Below, piece by piece: positions 28,978 to 36,497 of a stretch of DNA of 64,000 nucleotides. Made by a program: the position numbers and the translations under genes. Every line of letters starts with the position of its first letter. Positions within the stretch are counted from its first letter, which is position 1. The stretch comes from Chitinophagaceae bacterium (GTDB lineage Bacteria > Bacteroidota > Bacteroidia > Chitinophagales > Chitinophagaceae), in contig JAEUVJ010000008.1 of NCBI GenBank assembly GCA_016787085.1, positions 186,001 through 250,000 on the forward strand, given 5' to 3'. Below the pieces are notes generated by a model, which had not been told where the DNA came from, did no database searches, and was given only the letters and a program-made list of their open reading frames with translations.

Positions 28978-29925
28978 ATGTCCGTTTTCAATATACATCA
29001 CATCACCCGGTACGAATACGACAGGCCTGTAAAAGAAAGTGTGAACGAGATCAGGATATATCCCTATGCCTGCCCGGGCCAGGAGGTATTGTTTCATGAG
29101 CTCAATATCACTGATAATCCCGATATCTTCTCCCTCACTGATTACTGGGGCAACAAAGCCGGTATGTTTAATCTTTTGTCCGCCCACAAAGAATTAGTAA
29201 TAGAAAGCAAACTCATTGTGCGCACACCCGGACAACAAGAGTCCGGTCACCATAGCATGGCAGGTTTTGACACATTAAATGAAGAGATCAGTAATAATCT
29301 TTCTTTGCTGGAACTCTCCCGTATCGAAGAAGCCGGGCTGAAAGAGCAGATCAACAGCCTGATCATGGATTTACATCATCCCGGTGACTCTGTAGCAGGA
29401 TTTATAGGTAAGTGCGGGGAGTACATCTTCAAACACTTTAAGTATATCAAGGGCATTACCTCCATAGAAACCACGGTGGCCGAAATACTGGAACACCGTT
29501 CTGGCGTATGCCAGGATTTTGCTCATGTCATGCTTGAAATGTTGCGGACATTGCAGATACCAAGCCGGTACGTAAGCGGGTACATCTGCCCCAATAAGAA
29601 TGGCATGCGCGGCGAAGGCGCTACACATGCCTGGGTAGAAGCATGGATACCCGGCAGCGGATGGACGGGCATTGACCCAACCAATAATGTATGGGTAACC
29701 AATAATCATATCAGATTGGCAGTGGGCCGCAACTTCAATGATTGTTCTCCTATAAAAGGAACATTTAAAGGGCCCGCCCGCCAATCCCTCTCGGTATATG
29801 TATCCATCGGTTATGAAGATGGTCAGACCTTTGAGGACATCACCCGTGTCAAACTGGAATCACAACCCGGCATACAGGATGATGTGGAAGCGCTGGAAAC
29901 ATTTGCAGGACAACAACAACAGTAA
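28978..29925 (+). CDS. Transglutaminase-like protease family protein
   Basis: 315 residues. N-terminal bacterial transglutaminase-like domain (HHITRYEYDRPVKESVNEIR), then a papain-fold core with the full triad: Cys178 in SGVCQDFAH, His217 in THAWVEAW and Asp233 in GIDPTNN. No signal peptide. Third gene of the ATP-grasp/alpha-E/transglutaminase set; family knowledge links it to peptide cleavage or amide exchange alongside the ATP-grasp ligase. The proteasome-like Anbu gene that accompanies such operons in other bacteria is not present in this window; the next gene is rarA. Confidence 0.9.
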   Translation: MSVFNIHHITRYEYDRPVKESVNEIRIYPYACPGQEVLFHELNITDNPDIFSLTDYWGNKAGMFNLLSAHKELVIESKLIVRTPGQQESGHHSMAGFDTLNEEISNNLSLLELSRIEEAGLKEQINSLIMDLHHPGDSVAGFIGKCGEYIFKHFKYIKGITSIETTVAEILEHRSGVCQDFAHVMLEMLRTLQIPSRYVSGYICPNKNGMRGEGATHAWVEAWIPGSGWTGIDPTNNVWVTNNHIRLAVGRNFNDCSPIKGTFKGPARQSLSVYVSIGYEDGQTFEDITRVKLESQPGIQDDVEALETFAGQQQQ

Positions 29926-30002
29926 AGGAACTGGCAATAGCCAACACGCAATCGCTGAAAAGGAAGGTAAATATTAAATACTACCCGAATCAGGATGAAA
30001 TT

Positions 30003-30010
30003 TAAATTTG
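30003..30010 (+). promoter_or_regulatory. Promoter -7 box TAAATTTG before rarA
   Basis: Exact TAnnTTTG match 41 bases upstream of the rarA ATG at 30052. The leader contains near-direct repeats of ATTGCCTATTGTC/ATTGTCTATTGCC. Confidence 0.45.
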
Positions 30011-30051
30011 CAGCATGATCAATTGCCTATTGTCAATTGTCTATTGCCCTC

Positions 30052-31311
30052 ATGACTCCCTTAGCAGAACGTATTCGCCCCAGAAATCTTGATGAACTTG
30101 CCGGCCAGCAACACCTCGCAGGCAAAGGGAGTATCTTGCGCACATCCATTGAACAAGGCAAGATCCACTCGATGATATTATGGGGCCCGCCCGGTACAGG
30201 AAAAACGACCATTGCCAATATCATAGCCCATACACTCAATGCTCCCTTTTTTACATTAAGCGCCATCAGCTCCGGCGTCAAGGAAGTACGGGAAGTGATC
30301 GAAGAAGCAAAAACAAAACCCGGCTCTATATTATTTATTGATGAGATACACCGTTTCAATAAGGGGCAACAGGATGCGCTACTTGGCGCTGTAGAAAAAG
30401 GGACCGTAACACTGATCGGTGCCACAACCGAGAATCCTTCTTTTGAAGTGAACAGCGCCTTGCTCAGCCGCTGCCAGGTTTACGTATTGAAAGCACTGGA
30501 TGAAAAAGATCTTATTCAGTTACTGCAAACAGCGATCAAAAAAGATGAGCAGCTTAAAAAAAAGAATATTCAGCTTAAAGAAACAGCAGCATTGATCAAT
30601 ATCTCCGGTGGCGATGCAAGAAAACTGCTGAACCTGCTGGAAATCGTGTCTGACACCTCCCTGGTGTCTGACACGTTAATGATCACCGATGAACTGGTGA
30701 TGGATATCGCCCAGAAAAAGATCGCCCTGTACGATAAAAGCGGTGAACAGCATTATGATATCATTTCCGCTTTTATCAAATCCATCCGCGGCAGCGATCC
30801 CAATGCAGCTGTTTACTGGCTGGCAAGGATGATAGAAGGAGGTGAGGATGTAAAATTCATTGCCCGAAGATTGGTGATACTGGCCAGTGAAGATATTGGT
30901 AATGCGAATCCGACAGCATTGGTCATGGCCAATGCCGCTTTTGAGGCCGTGAATAAGATAGGTTATCCTGAATCCAGCCTGATCTTATCCCAATGCGCTA
31001 TCTATCTTGCAGCAAGCGCCAAAAGCAATGCCGCCACTACCGCTATCGGCGCTGCATTCAGCGCCATTAAACAATATGGCGATCTGCCTGTGCCGCTGCA
31101 TTTACGCAATGCACCTACCAAACTGATGAAAGACCTTGGATACAAGAAAGGTTATGAATATTCCCATGATTATGACAAGAACTTCTCTCCCCAGGAGTAC
31201 CTGCCAAAAGAGATCTCCGGGAATAAATACTATGACCCAGGAAAAAATGCAAGAGAAGAGGAACTGAGAAAGTTCCTGAAAAGCCTTTGGAAAGACAAAT
31301 ACAACTACTGA
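30052..31311 (+). CDS. rarA: Replication-associated recombination protein A (AAA+ ATPase)
   Basis: 419 residues. RarA (MgsA) is a clamp-loader-like AAA+ ATPase acting on stalled replication forks and ssDNA ends. N-terminal LAERIRPRNLDELAGQQHL, Walker A WGPPGTGKTT, Walker B ILFIDEIHRFNKGQQD, sensor 1 IGATTENPSFEVNSALLSRC, then the RarA-specific C-terminal part (RGSDPNAAVYWLARMIEGGE, ARRLVILASEDIGNANP, and YKKGYEYSHDYDKNF). ATG at 30052 matches the family start; a TTG at 30037 would add five residues. The truncated haemoglobin gene follows five bases after the stop codon. Confidence 0.96.
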   Translation: MTPLAERIRPRNLDELAGQQHLAGKGSILRTSIEQGKIHSMILWGPPGTGKTTIANIIAHTLNAPFFTLSAISSGVKEVREVIEEAKTKPGSILFIDEIHRFNKGQQDALLGAVEKGTVTLIGATTENPSFEVNSALLSRCQVYVLKALDEKDLIQLLQTAIKKDEQLKKKNIQLKETAALINISGGDARKLLNLLEIVSDTSLVSDTLMITDELVMDIAQKKIALYDKSGEQHYDIISAFIKSIRGSDPNAAVYWLARMIEGGEDVKFIARRLVILASEDIGNANPTALVMANAAFEAVNKIGYPESSLILSQCAIYLAASAKSNAATTAIGAAFSAIKQYGDLPVPLHLRNAPTKLMKDLGYKKGYEYSHDYDKNFSPQEYLPKEISGNKYYDPGKNAREEELRKFLKSLWKDKYNY

Positions 31312-31316
31312 ACAAC

Positions 31317-31712
31317 ATGGACATTACAACAAGAAAAGACATCGAACTGCTGATCACCCGGTTTTACGAAAAAGTAAGACAAGACAGCAATATTGGTTTT
31401 ATTTTTAATGATGTGATGAAAGTAAACTGGGAAGAACACCTGCCGGTCATGTTCGATTTCTGGGAAACGATCCTTCTGAATGAAACGAAATACACCCGGA
31501 ATGCCATGGGCATTCATTTTGAAGTGAACCGGAAAATAAAACTGGAAGAAAAGCATTTTGCCAGCTGGATACAACTATTCATTAAAACAACAGACGAACT
31601 GTTCACAGGCGAAACGGCAGAGATGGCAAAAAAAAGAGCCCGGTCCATTGCGGATGTGATGTTGTTCAAAATGAACCAGGAGAATGAAGGGCTCACAATT
31701 ACAAAAATATGA
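31317..31712 (+). CDS. Group III truncated haemoglobin
   Basis: 131 residues from the ATG at 31317, five bases downstream of the rarA stop. The sequence has the group III pattern: RFYEKVRQDSNIGFIFNDV, WEEHLPVMFDFWETILL (helices B-C-E), YTRNAMGIHFEVNRKIKLEEKHF with His80 as the probable proximal haem ligand, then the H helix. Group III globins bind O2 or NO and are linked to nitrosative or oxygen stress in other bacteria; role here is inferred from family only. Translationally close to rarA, so probably co-transcribed. Confidence 0.88.
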   Translation: MDITTRKDIELLITRFYEKVRQDSNIGFIFNDVMKVNWEEHLPVMFDFWETILLNETKYTRNAMGIHFEVNRKIKLEEKHFASWIQLFIKTTDELFTGETAEMAKKRARSIADVMLFKMNQENEGLTITKI

Positions 31713-31714
31713 CC

Positions 31715-32602
31715 TTATCCTTTCACCGGATCATATAGTAACGGGAAGAACTGACCTTCCATTTTTTGTCCTTTGGGTATAGCCGGTACCCCTTCCAGTA
31801 AGGATTCATTGGAGTCCGAAACAACCCCGTCGGCAAATACATTGATCACAAAAGCTCTTCGCGGCCTGGAAGAAGTGTTTGCACCGGAACCATGCAGCGT
31901 CAACGAATGATGAAAGATCGCTTCCCCTGCTTTTACTTCTGCAAACTGAGGTTGCCCGAACTGTTTTTTCTGCTCCTCATCCAGAAAGTCCTTTACTCCC
32001 TCCAGGTCACCGGCAATAACAGGCTTTGGCAATAAACCCCATTGATGGCTTCCCGGAATATATTGCAGGCATCCATTCTCCTTTGTGGCATCATCCAGCC
32101 CGCACCAGCAGGTAAGATGGGCAGCAGGTTTTGTTCTTGTCCAGTAAGAGTAATCCTGATGCCAGGCTACTACCCCGCCCTGCTTAGGCGGCTTCCAGAA
32201 AAGCTGGTCGTGCCAGAAGCGAACCGGAACAACGCCAAGCAACTGGCTTGCTGCTACCAGGAACCTGGGATTCCATAATACATCATGCAATCCTTCTGTA
32301 ATGCGCCAGGCGCCTAGCGCATGAAAGAGTATGGTCGAAGGATCGGTGGATTCATTGGAATGGAATTCATAAAACAGGTCATGCCCAGGATGCCCGGGAT
32401 CAGCAATGACGGCTAATTCTGTCCTTATCCGTTCAACCTGGTCATCATCCAGCAGCTTTATTCCGCTTACATAACCATTGCTGTTAAAAAAGTCCACCTG
32501 CTCCCTGCTTAATTGATACTGCCTCCATTCTTTTTCCGAAGAAGGCCGGCGAAAAAGGTCACTGATCAGGCCATGTACTTTGCTGAGATCCCTGACTGGC
32601 AT
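31715..32602 (-). CDS. Phytanoyl-CoA dioxygenase (PhyH) family protein
   Basis: 295 residues, Fe(II)/2-oxoglutarate-dependent oxygenase fold. Iron ligands: His and Asp of AWHQDYSYW and a distal His in [10 protein letters not shown], with the 2-oxoglutarate arginine in [12 protein letters not shown]. Also [14 protein letters not shown], typical of PhyH proteins. It hydroxylates an unknown small molecule in the cytoplasm. Convergent with the globin gene (two bases apart) and divergent from the acetyltransferase gene, with which it shares a 94-base promoter region. Confidence 0.9.
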   Translation of the reverse strand: MPVRDLSKVHGLISDLFRRPSSEKEWRQYQLSREQVDFFNSNGYVSGIKLLDDDQVERIRTELAVIADPGHPGHDLFYEFHSNESTDPSTILFHALGAWRITEGLHDVLWNPRFLVAASQLLGVVPVRFWHDQLFWKPPKQGGVVAWHQDYSYWTRTKPAAHLTCWCGLDDATKENGCLQYIPGSHQWGLLPKPVIAGDLEGVKDFLDEEQKKQFGQPQFAEVKAGEAIFHHSLTLHGSGANTSSRPRRAFVINVFADGVVSDSNESLLEGVPAIPKGQKMEGQFFPLLYDPVKG

Positions 32603-32685
32603 ATTATACCCATTTATTTAAAGATACAGGATTTGAATTGTATGAAAAGTTTCATCCCGTTGAAAAGCCACATCAGGGCAATCCT

Positions 32686-32693
32686 TATTTTTA
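32686..32693 (+). promoter_or_regulatory. Promoter -7-like box TATTTTTA before acetyltransferase
   Basis: One mismatch to TAnnTTTG, three bases before the ATG at 32697. Same tight box-to-start layout as at 2858 and 18006. Confidence 0.35.
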
Positions 32694-32696
32694 CGT

Positions 32697-33140
32697 ATGA
32701 TCACATGGGTAATCAAAAAATTTGATGCGCTGACACCGGGTGAATTATATGTCATTCTCCGGCTAAGAAGTGAGGTATTTGTAGTAGAACAACATTGTGT
32801 TTTCCTCGATATGGATAATAAGGACCAGTCCTGCTATCACCTGATGGGCTGGCAGGCTGATCAACTTGTGGCCTATACAAGGCTGATGCCACCAGGTATT
32901 TCTTACCCCGAACCGTCCATAGGAAGGGTGGTCACTTCCCCTGCTGCCAGGGGGTCTGGCGCAGGCAAGCTGTTAATGGAAAAAAGTATTGCAGAAACCG
33001 AACGCCTTTTTGGCAAGGTTTCTGTTAAGATCGGGGCACAGCTTTATCTCAAAAAATTTTATGCCTCACTCGGATTTGAACAAAGCAGTGAGGTCTATGA
33101 TGAAGACGGCATAGATCATATTGAAATGATACGCCGCTGA
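32697..33140 (+). CDS. ElaA-like GNAT acetyltransferase
   Basis: 147 residues. GNAT-fold acetyl-CoA-dependent acyltransferase of the ElaA family: LRLRSEVFVVEQHCVFLDMD at the N-terminus (a family hallmark), IGRVVTSPAARGSGAGKLLM as the acetyl-CoA pyrophosphate loop, and FYASLGFEQSSEVYDEDGIDHI at the end. The ATG at 32697 is preceded by a TATTTTTA box. Substrate unknown. Single gene. Confidence 0.9.
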   Translation: MITWVIKKFDALTPGELYVILRLRSEVFVVEQHCVFLDMDNKDQSCYHLMGWQADQLVAYTRLMPPGISYPEPSIGRVVTSPAARGSGAGKLLMEKSIAETERLFGKVSVKIGAQLYLKKFYASLGFEQSSEVYDEDGIDHIEMIRR

Positions 33141-33282
33141 ATGTCGTATTTCCCCTAAGTATAACAACTTTTTCCCGGCAGTGATTGAAAGAAACTTTAG
33201 CATTTGTTTCATAGTTACTTGCATCTTTATCTACTTTGGCTGCTGAAATCCAATAGTAGAAAAAACCAGAAATCTGATAACT

Positions 33283-34242
33283 ATGAGACTACATGTACCC
33301 TCAGTACGGATCATTGTACTGTTCTTATCGCTTACCATTGTATCCTCCCGTTCGCATGCACAATCCATTGTGTCCGGCGACGGCAAGTGGGAAATAGGTT
33401 TAGGCTTCGGGCCTATGTTCTTCCTCGGTGATCTTGGCGGAGCAGCCGGAATAGGAAAACCGTTGGTTAAAGACCTTGATTTTCCCCTGACCAAACTTTC
33501 CAAAAATCTTTATGCCAGCTATCATCCTGCAGAGTGGCTTGGTTTCCGCCTGGCGCTGAATCATGGTGTGCTGGAAGGAGATGATGCCGAGGCGCCCAAC
33601 AAAGGCGGCGCTGAAATGGACCGTCTCGAAAGAAACCTGCATTTTAAAACATCCGTACTAGAAGCTTACCTGGCAGCAGAAATATATCCCACTGTTTTCT
33701 TTGAACAATATGATGGACTGCAAGGAAAATTCCGCCCTTATGCTGTTATCGGTATCGGCGTGATGAAATATAACCCCAAAGCCATGCTGGATGGGGAGTG
33801 GGTAGCGCTGAAGCCCCTGCGCTTGGAAGGACAAGGTATGGCTGAATATCCCAAAAGCAAAGAGTACAGCCTGATCCAGAAAGAGATCCCGATGGGCTTA
33901 GGTTTCAAATATTACATAAAAGAGAACATGTATGTAGGAATAGAGTTGTTACACCGACAGTTGTTTACCGACTATGTGGACGATGTAAGCCAGAATTACT
34001 ACATAGATCCTATCTACTTCGATAGCTATTTACCAGCCGCCGATGCTGCTAAAGCCAAAAGATTATATTACCGCGGTACTTACGCCAATAACCTATCAAG
34101 ACCAGGGCCTAGTTTTGAAAGAGGAGACCCTACAGAAAATGATGCGTACTTCTCTACCATTATTCGTTTAGGTTTCCGCCTGAACGGAGATGACCCCGGA
34201 AGCAGGGCGAGAAGACAAATGCGGTGCCCGGTCTTCTATTAA
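33283..34242 (+). CDS. Probable outer-membrane beta-barrel protein
   Basis: 319 residues with signal peptide MRLHVPSVRIIVLFLSLTIV ending SRSHAQ. The rest alternates short aromatic-rich strands (WEIGLGFGPMFFLGDLGG, WLGFRLALNHGVLEG, FRPYAVIGIGVMKYNP, PMGLGFKYYIKENMYVGIEL, FSTIIRLGFRLNG) typical of small outer-membrane barrels in Bacteroidota. The C-terminus continues ten to fifteen residues past the last strand (SRARRQMRCPVFY), as in members related to the DUF6089 group. Function unknown. It is 33 bases upstream of the small CTD-like gene, possibly one transcript. Confidence 0.72.
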   Translation: MRLHVPSVRIIVLFLSLTIVSSRSHAQSIVSGDGKWEIGLGFGPMFFLGDLGGAAGIGKPLVKDLDFPLTKLSKNLYASYHPAEWLGFRLALNHGVLEGDDAEAPNKGGAEMDRLERNLHFKTSVLEAYLAAEIYPTVFFEQYDGLQGKFRPYAVIGIGVMKYNPKAMLDGEWVALKPLRLEGQGMAEYPKSKEYSLIQKEIPMGLGFKYYIKENMYVGIELLHRQLFTDYVDDVSQNYYIDPIYFDSYLPAADAAKAKRLYYRGTYANNLSRPGPSFERGDPTENDAYFSTIIRLGFRLNGDDPGSRARRQMRCPVFY

Positions 34243-34275
34243 AAGCCGACACAACCGACTTAATCCATACCACTC

Positions 34276-34680
34276 ATGAAACTGAAATCTACACACGTCC
34301 TTGCGGGTATTTGTACTGCCGCTGTTATAATGATGCAGCCTGCTGTATCATTGGCTAACGACGGCCGGAAAGAAGACCCCAATGAAAAAGAAAGGAAAGA
34401 GGTCAAAAAAGAAACGAAAGTTTCCACATCACGCAACAACAACTCTGTCAGGATCTATCCGGACATTGTGAAAAGAGTGATGCATGTGGTGGCCAAAGAT
34501 GACAACGAAGGCCAGCCGATTGATTTCTTTGTTTTCAGTCTCGAAGGCACCCTTCTTCATCATTACAAAATGAAAGCCGGCGACCACCAGAAACTTTCTA
34601 ATCTCGAAAGAGGTAAGTATGTCTTCCGTGTGTTTTCCGGTGATGAAGAGACCGCATCCGGGAATTTCGAGATGCGTTAA
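34276..34680 (+). CDS. Small exported protein resembling a stand-alone T9SS sorting domain
   Basis: 134 residues. Signal peptide (VLAGICTAAVIMMQPAVSLAN), a charged Lys/Glu linker (about 32-55), then an 80-residue domain with the type-A type IX secretion CTD pattern: VRIYPDIVKRVMHVV (compare xVYPNPvxDxLxV), FFVFSLEGTLLHHYKMKAG, LSNLERGKYVFRVFSGDE, ending in FEMR. In this family the domain normally ends large secreted proteins and directs export plus cell-surface anchoring. Here almost nothing precedes it. Alternatives: a small periplasmic beta protein of similar fold. Function unknown. Confidence 0.68.
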   Translation: MKLKSTHVLAGICTAAVIMMQPAVSLANDGRKEDPNEKERKEVKKETKVSTSRNNNSVRIYPDIVKRVMHVVAKDDNEGQPIDFFVFSLEGTLLHHYKMKAGDHQKLSNLERGKYVFRVFSGDEETASGNFEMR

Positions 34681-35139
34681 TTAGTTCTTTATTTTTTAAC
34701 TGAATAACACAAACGCTGTTCCAATAAGCGGCAGAGAGCTTAATAAAATCTGATACCCTGGTTGATTAAAACCTGATCCGTTCTCTATTGGTACTCTCAT
34801 TAGTATACATTTTATTAAACACTTTCTGCCAATGCTTATTGGGCGTTTTATTCAGTCAACAAAAAAGCAACAACCATTCAGTATCCTATATTGCTAACCC
34901 AGAGTTCTTTTATTTAGCTATAACTAAGAATCCCGTAAGGCAGGAAAATTGATCTGATCCGTATCCGGATGAAAAAACCAGCAAGCTGGCCACCGAAAAG
35001 ATTTTGTCAATCACTTCCTGCACTTACTTGCGGGAATGCTTCCCCACCTGCTCTTTTGTTCTTTCTGCACAGAATGTGAATTACCTGATTTTACTATTGG
35101 CCGTGTTTTAGTACATTTAGTTAACCAAAACCAACTGTT
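34681..35139. other. Long intergenic region holding a large imperfect palindrome
   Basis: 459 bases without a gene. The first part is occupied by the 158-base imperfect palindrome at 34699-34856. The remainder (34867-35139) shows no clear fold; TACATTTA near 35112 is a weak -7 candidate for the next gene. Confidence 0.6.
34699..34856. repeat. 158-bp imperfect inverted repeat
   Basis: Arms of about 50 bases (34699-34748 and 34809-34856) match after reverse complement in blocks: ACTGAATAA, AACGC, CCAATAAGC, GGCAGA and TTAATAAAAT, with small bulges. Oligo-T at 34692-34697 and oligo-A at 34861-34866 extend the symmetry. The 60-base centre is not palindromic. Interpretable as a MITE-like element or structured RNA. 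Confidence 0.75.
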
Positions 35140-35751
35140 ATGAATGTAGTAGATCGGGCAAAGAATATTCTTATTACCCCCAATACCGAATGGCCTGTTG
35201 CTGACAAAGAGCAGGCAAATGTTGCCACAATACTCACTTCTTATGTATTGCCGATGTTATCTATCGGCGTAGTAGCTATGTTTATCGGGCAGGGTCTGAT
35301 AGGACAAAGTCTCCCTTTTGGCGGCTCCACGGCCAGTGTAAAAGCAGGATTGCTGGGGGCATTGTTATTTGTGATAACATCCGTTATCATGGTGTTTATA
35401 CTCGCTGCTATTATTGATGTACTGGCCCCCTCATTCAGCTCTGAAAAGAACTGGGGCAAGTCTTTCCAGATGGCAGCATACTCCCTGACCGCATCGTATA
35501 TTGGCGCTATTTTCTATTTATTTCCTGCACTTTATATCCTTGTCATCCTTTGTTCCCTTTATTGTATTTATGCCTTGTATACCGGCATACCTGCCATGAA
35601 AAAGACGACAGCAGATAAACAGGTCGCCTATTTAGCTGTCATCATACTGATCACGATCGTGGCAATGATATTGTTAGGCCTGATACAGACCGAGATCATG
35701 AAAGCCATTAATAAGCCGAAGATGCCGAACTTCAACAACTTTCTAAGGTAA
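35140..35751 (+). CDS. Yip1-family membrane protein
   Basis: 203 residues. N-terminal MNVVDRAKNILITPNTEWPV is characteristic of bacterial Yip1 domain proteins, followed by about five transmembrane segments (approx. 30-50, 65-92, 108-128, 130-148 and 166-188). A Pro/Ala-rich gap separates the early helices. The role of bacterial Yip1 proteins is not established; in this phylum they occur as single genes. Located in the inner membrane by prediction. Confidence 0.75.
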   Translation: MNVVDRAKNILITPNTEWPVADKEQANVATILTSYVLPMLSIGVVAMFIGQGLIGQSLPFGGSTASVKAGLLGALLFVITSVIMVFILAAIIDVLAPSFSSEKNWGKSFQMAAYSLTASYIGAIFYLFPALYILVILCSLYCIYALYTGIPAMKKTTADKQVAYLAVIILITIVAMILLGLIQTEIMKAINKPKMPNFNNFLR

Positions 35752-35943
35752 GGCAGCAATGCCGGTACGCCGCACAGATAAAGAGAGCATCACAAATACA
35801 CCAAAGTGAGTATTTGCCGGAATTTGACTTGTCAGTAAAATTGGATGGTATAATATGCAGGGAGTTATACAAGAGGATACCTGTTCCTGCGGGCGGATGC
35901 CGAAAAGCCATCAGAGTAGGCGCCATCAAACCAACTGACAGCC

Positions 35944-36453
35944 ATGCAATCAACCGGACTTCATCAGCGAAAACTGTTTGCGATCATTGAGGCAGGCATT
36001 GCCTTCCTGGCCTTATTGCTTCCCTGGACACGCTATAAACTACAAATGGGCGGATTCAATATGTTTTATGGCGGCGGTGGCGGCGGAAGCATCGGCCCTG
36101 ACAACGGGTTCCGCAGCTGGGGTTGGTTAGTAATAATCGGGGTAGTTGGTGTAGTCGTTACTTCACTGATGGGTGACAAGAAAAAAGAATATGATAAGAA
36201 TATGAAACTGGGGGCTATGGGAGGATTTGCCCTGATCGCCCTGGGCGCTATCATTTATCTGACCCGCTTAGGCTCTATCGGAACTCTCCAGACACAGGAT
36301 GGAACACCTGTCACCGTTTCTTCGGGTATGGGTCTATGGTCGGCGCTGGTAGCCGGTCTTATAGGTCTGGCATGGGTATCAGGTGTGCTTGACCAGTTCA
36401 ACAAAAAAGCAACCCCTAATCCACCTCCCCCGCCTGCAGCGCCTATCGTTTAA
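35944..36453 (+). CDS. Unrecognised membrane protein with poly-Gly and poly-Pro tracts
   Basis: 169 residues with four hydrophobic segments (about 11-27, 57-76, 87-105, 128-146). A run of six glycines (YGGGGGGSIG) follows the first helix and the protein ends in a proline tract (NPPPPPAAPIV). No family recognised. Residues between helices 2 and 3 are basic (GDKKKEYDKNMK). Downstream is a strong bidirectional terminator shared with uvrA. Confidence 0.6.
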   Translation: MQSTGLHQRKLFAIIEAGIAFLALLLPWTRYKLQMGGFNMFYGGGGGGSIGPDNGFRSWGWLVIIGVVGVVVTSLMGDKKKEYDKNMKLGAMGGFALIALGAIIYLTRLGSIGTLQTQDGTPVTVSSGMGLWSALVAGLIGLAWVSGVLDQFNKKATPNPPPPPAAPIV

Positions 36454-36465
36454 ATTCATTATAGC

Positions 36466-36492
36466 AAAAGTCCCGGCATGACCGGGACTTTT
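36466..36492. terminator. Bidirectional terminator between membrane protein gene and uvrA
   Basis: Perfect 11-bp stem AAAAGTCCCGG / CCGGGACTTTT with CATGA loop, T-rich on both outgoing strands; located in the 44-base gap between convergent genes. Confidence 0.85.
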
Positions 36493-36497
36493 CATTT

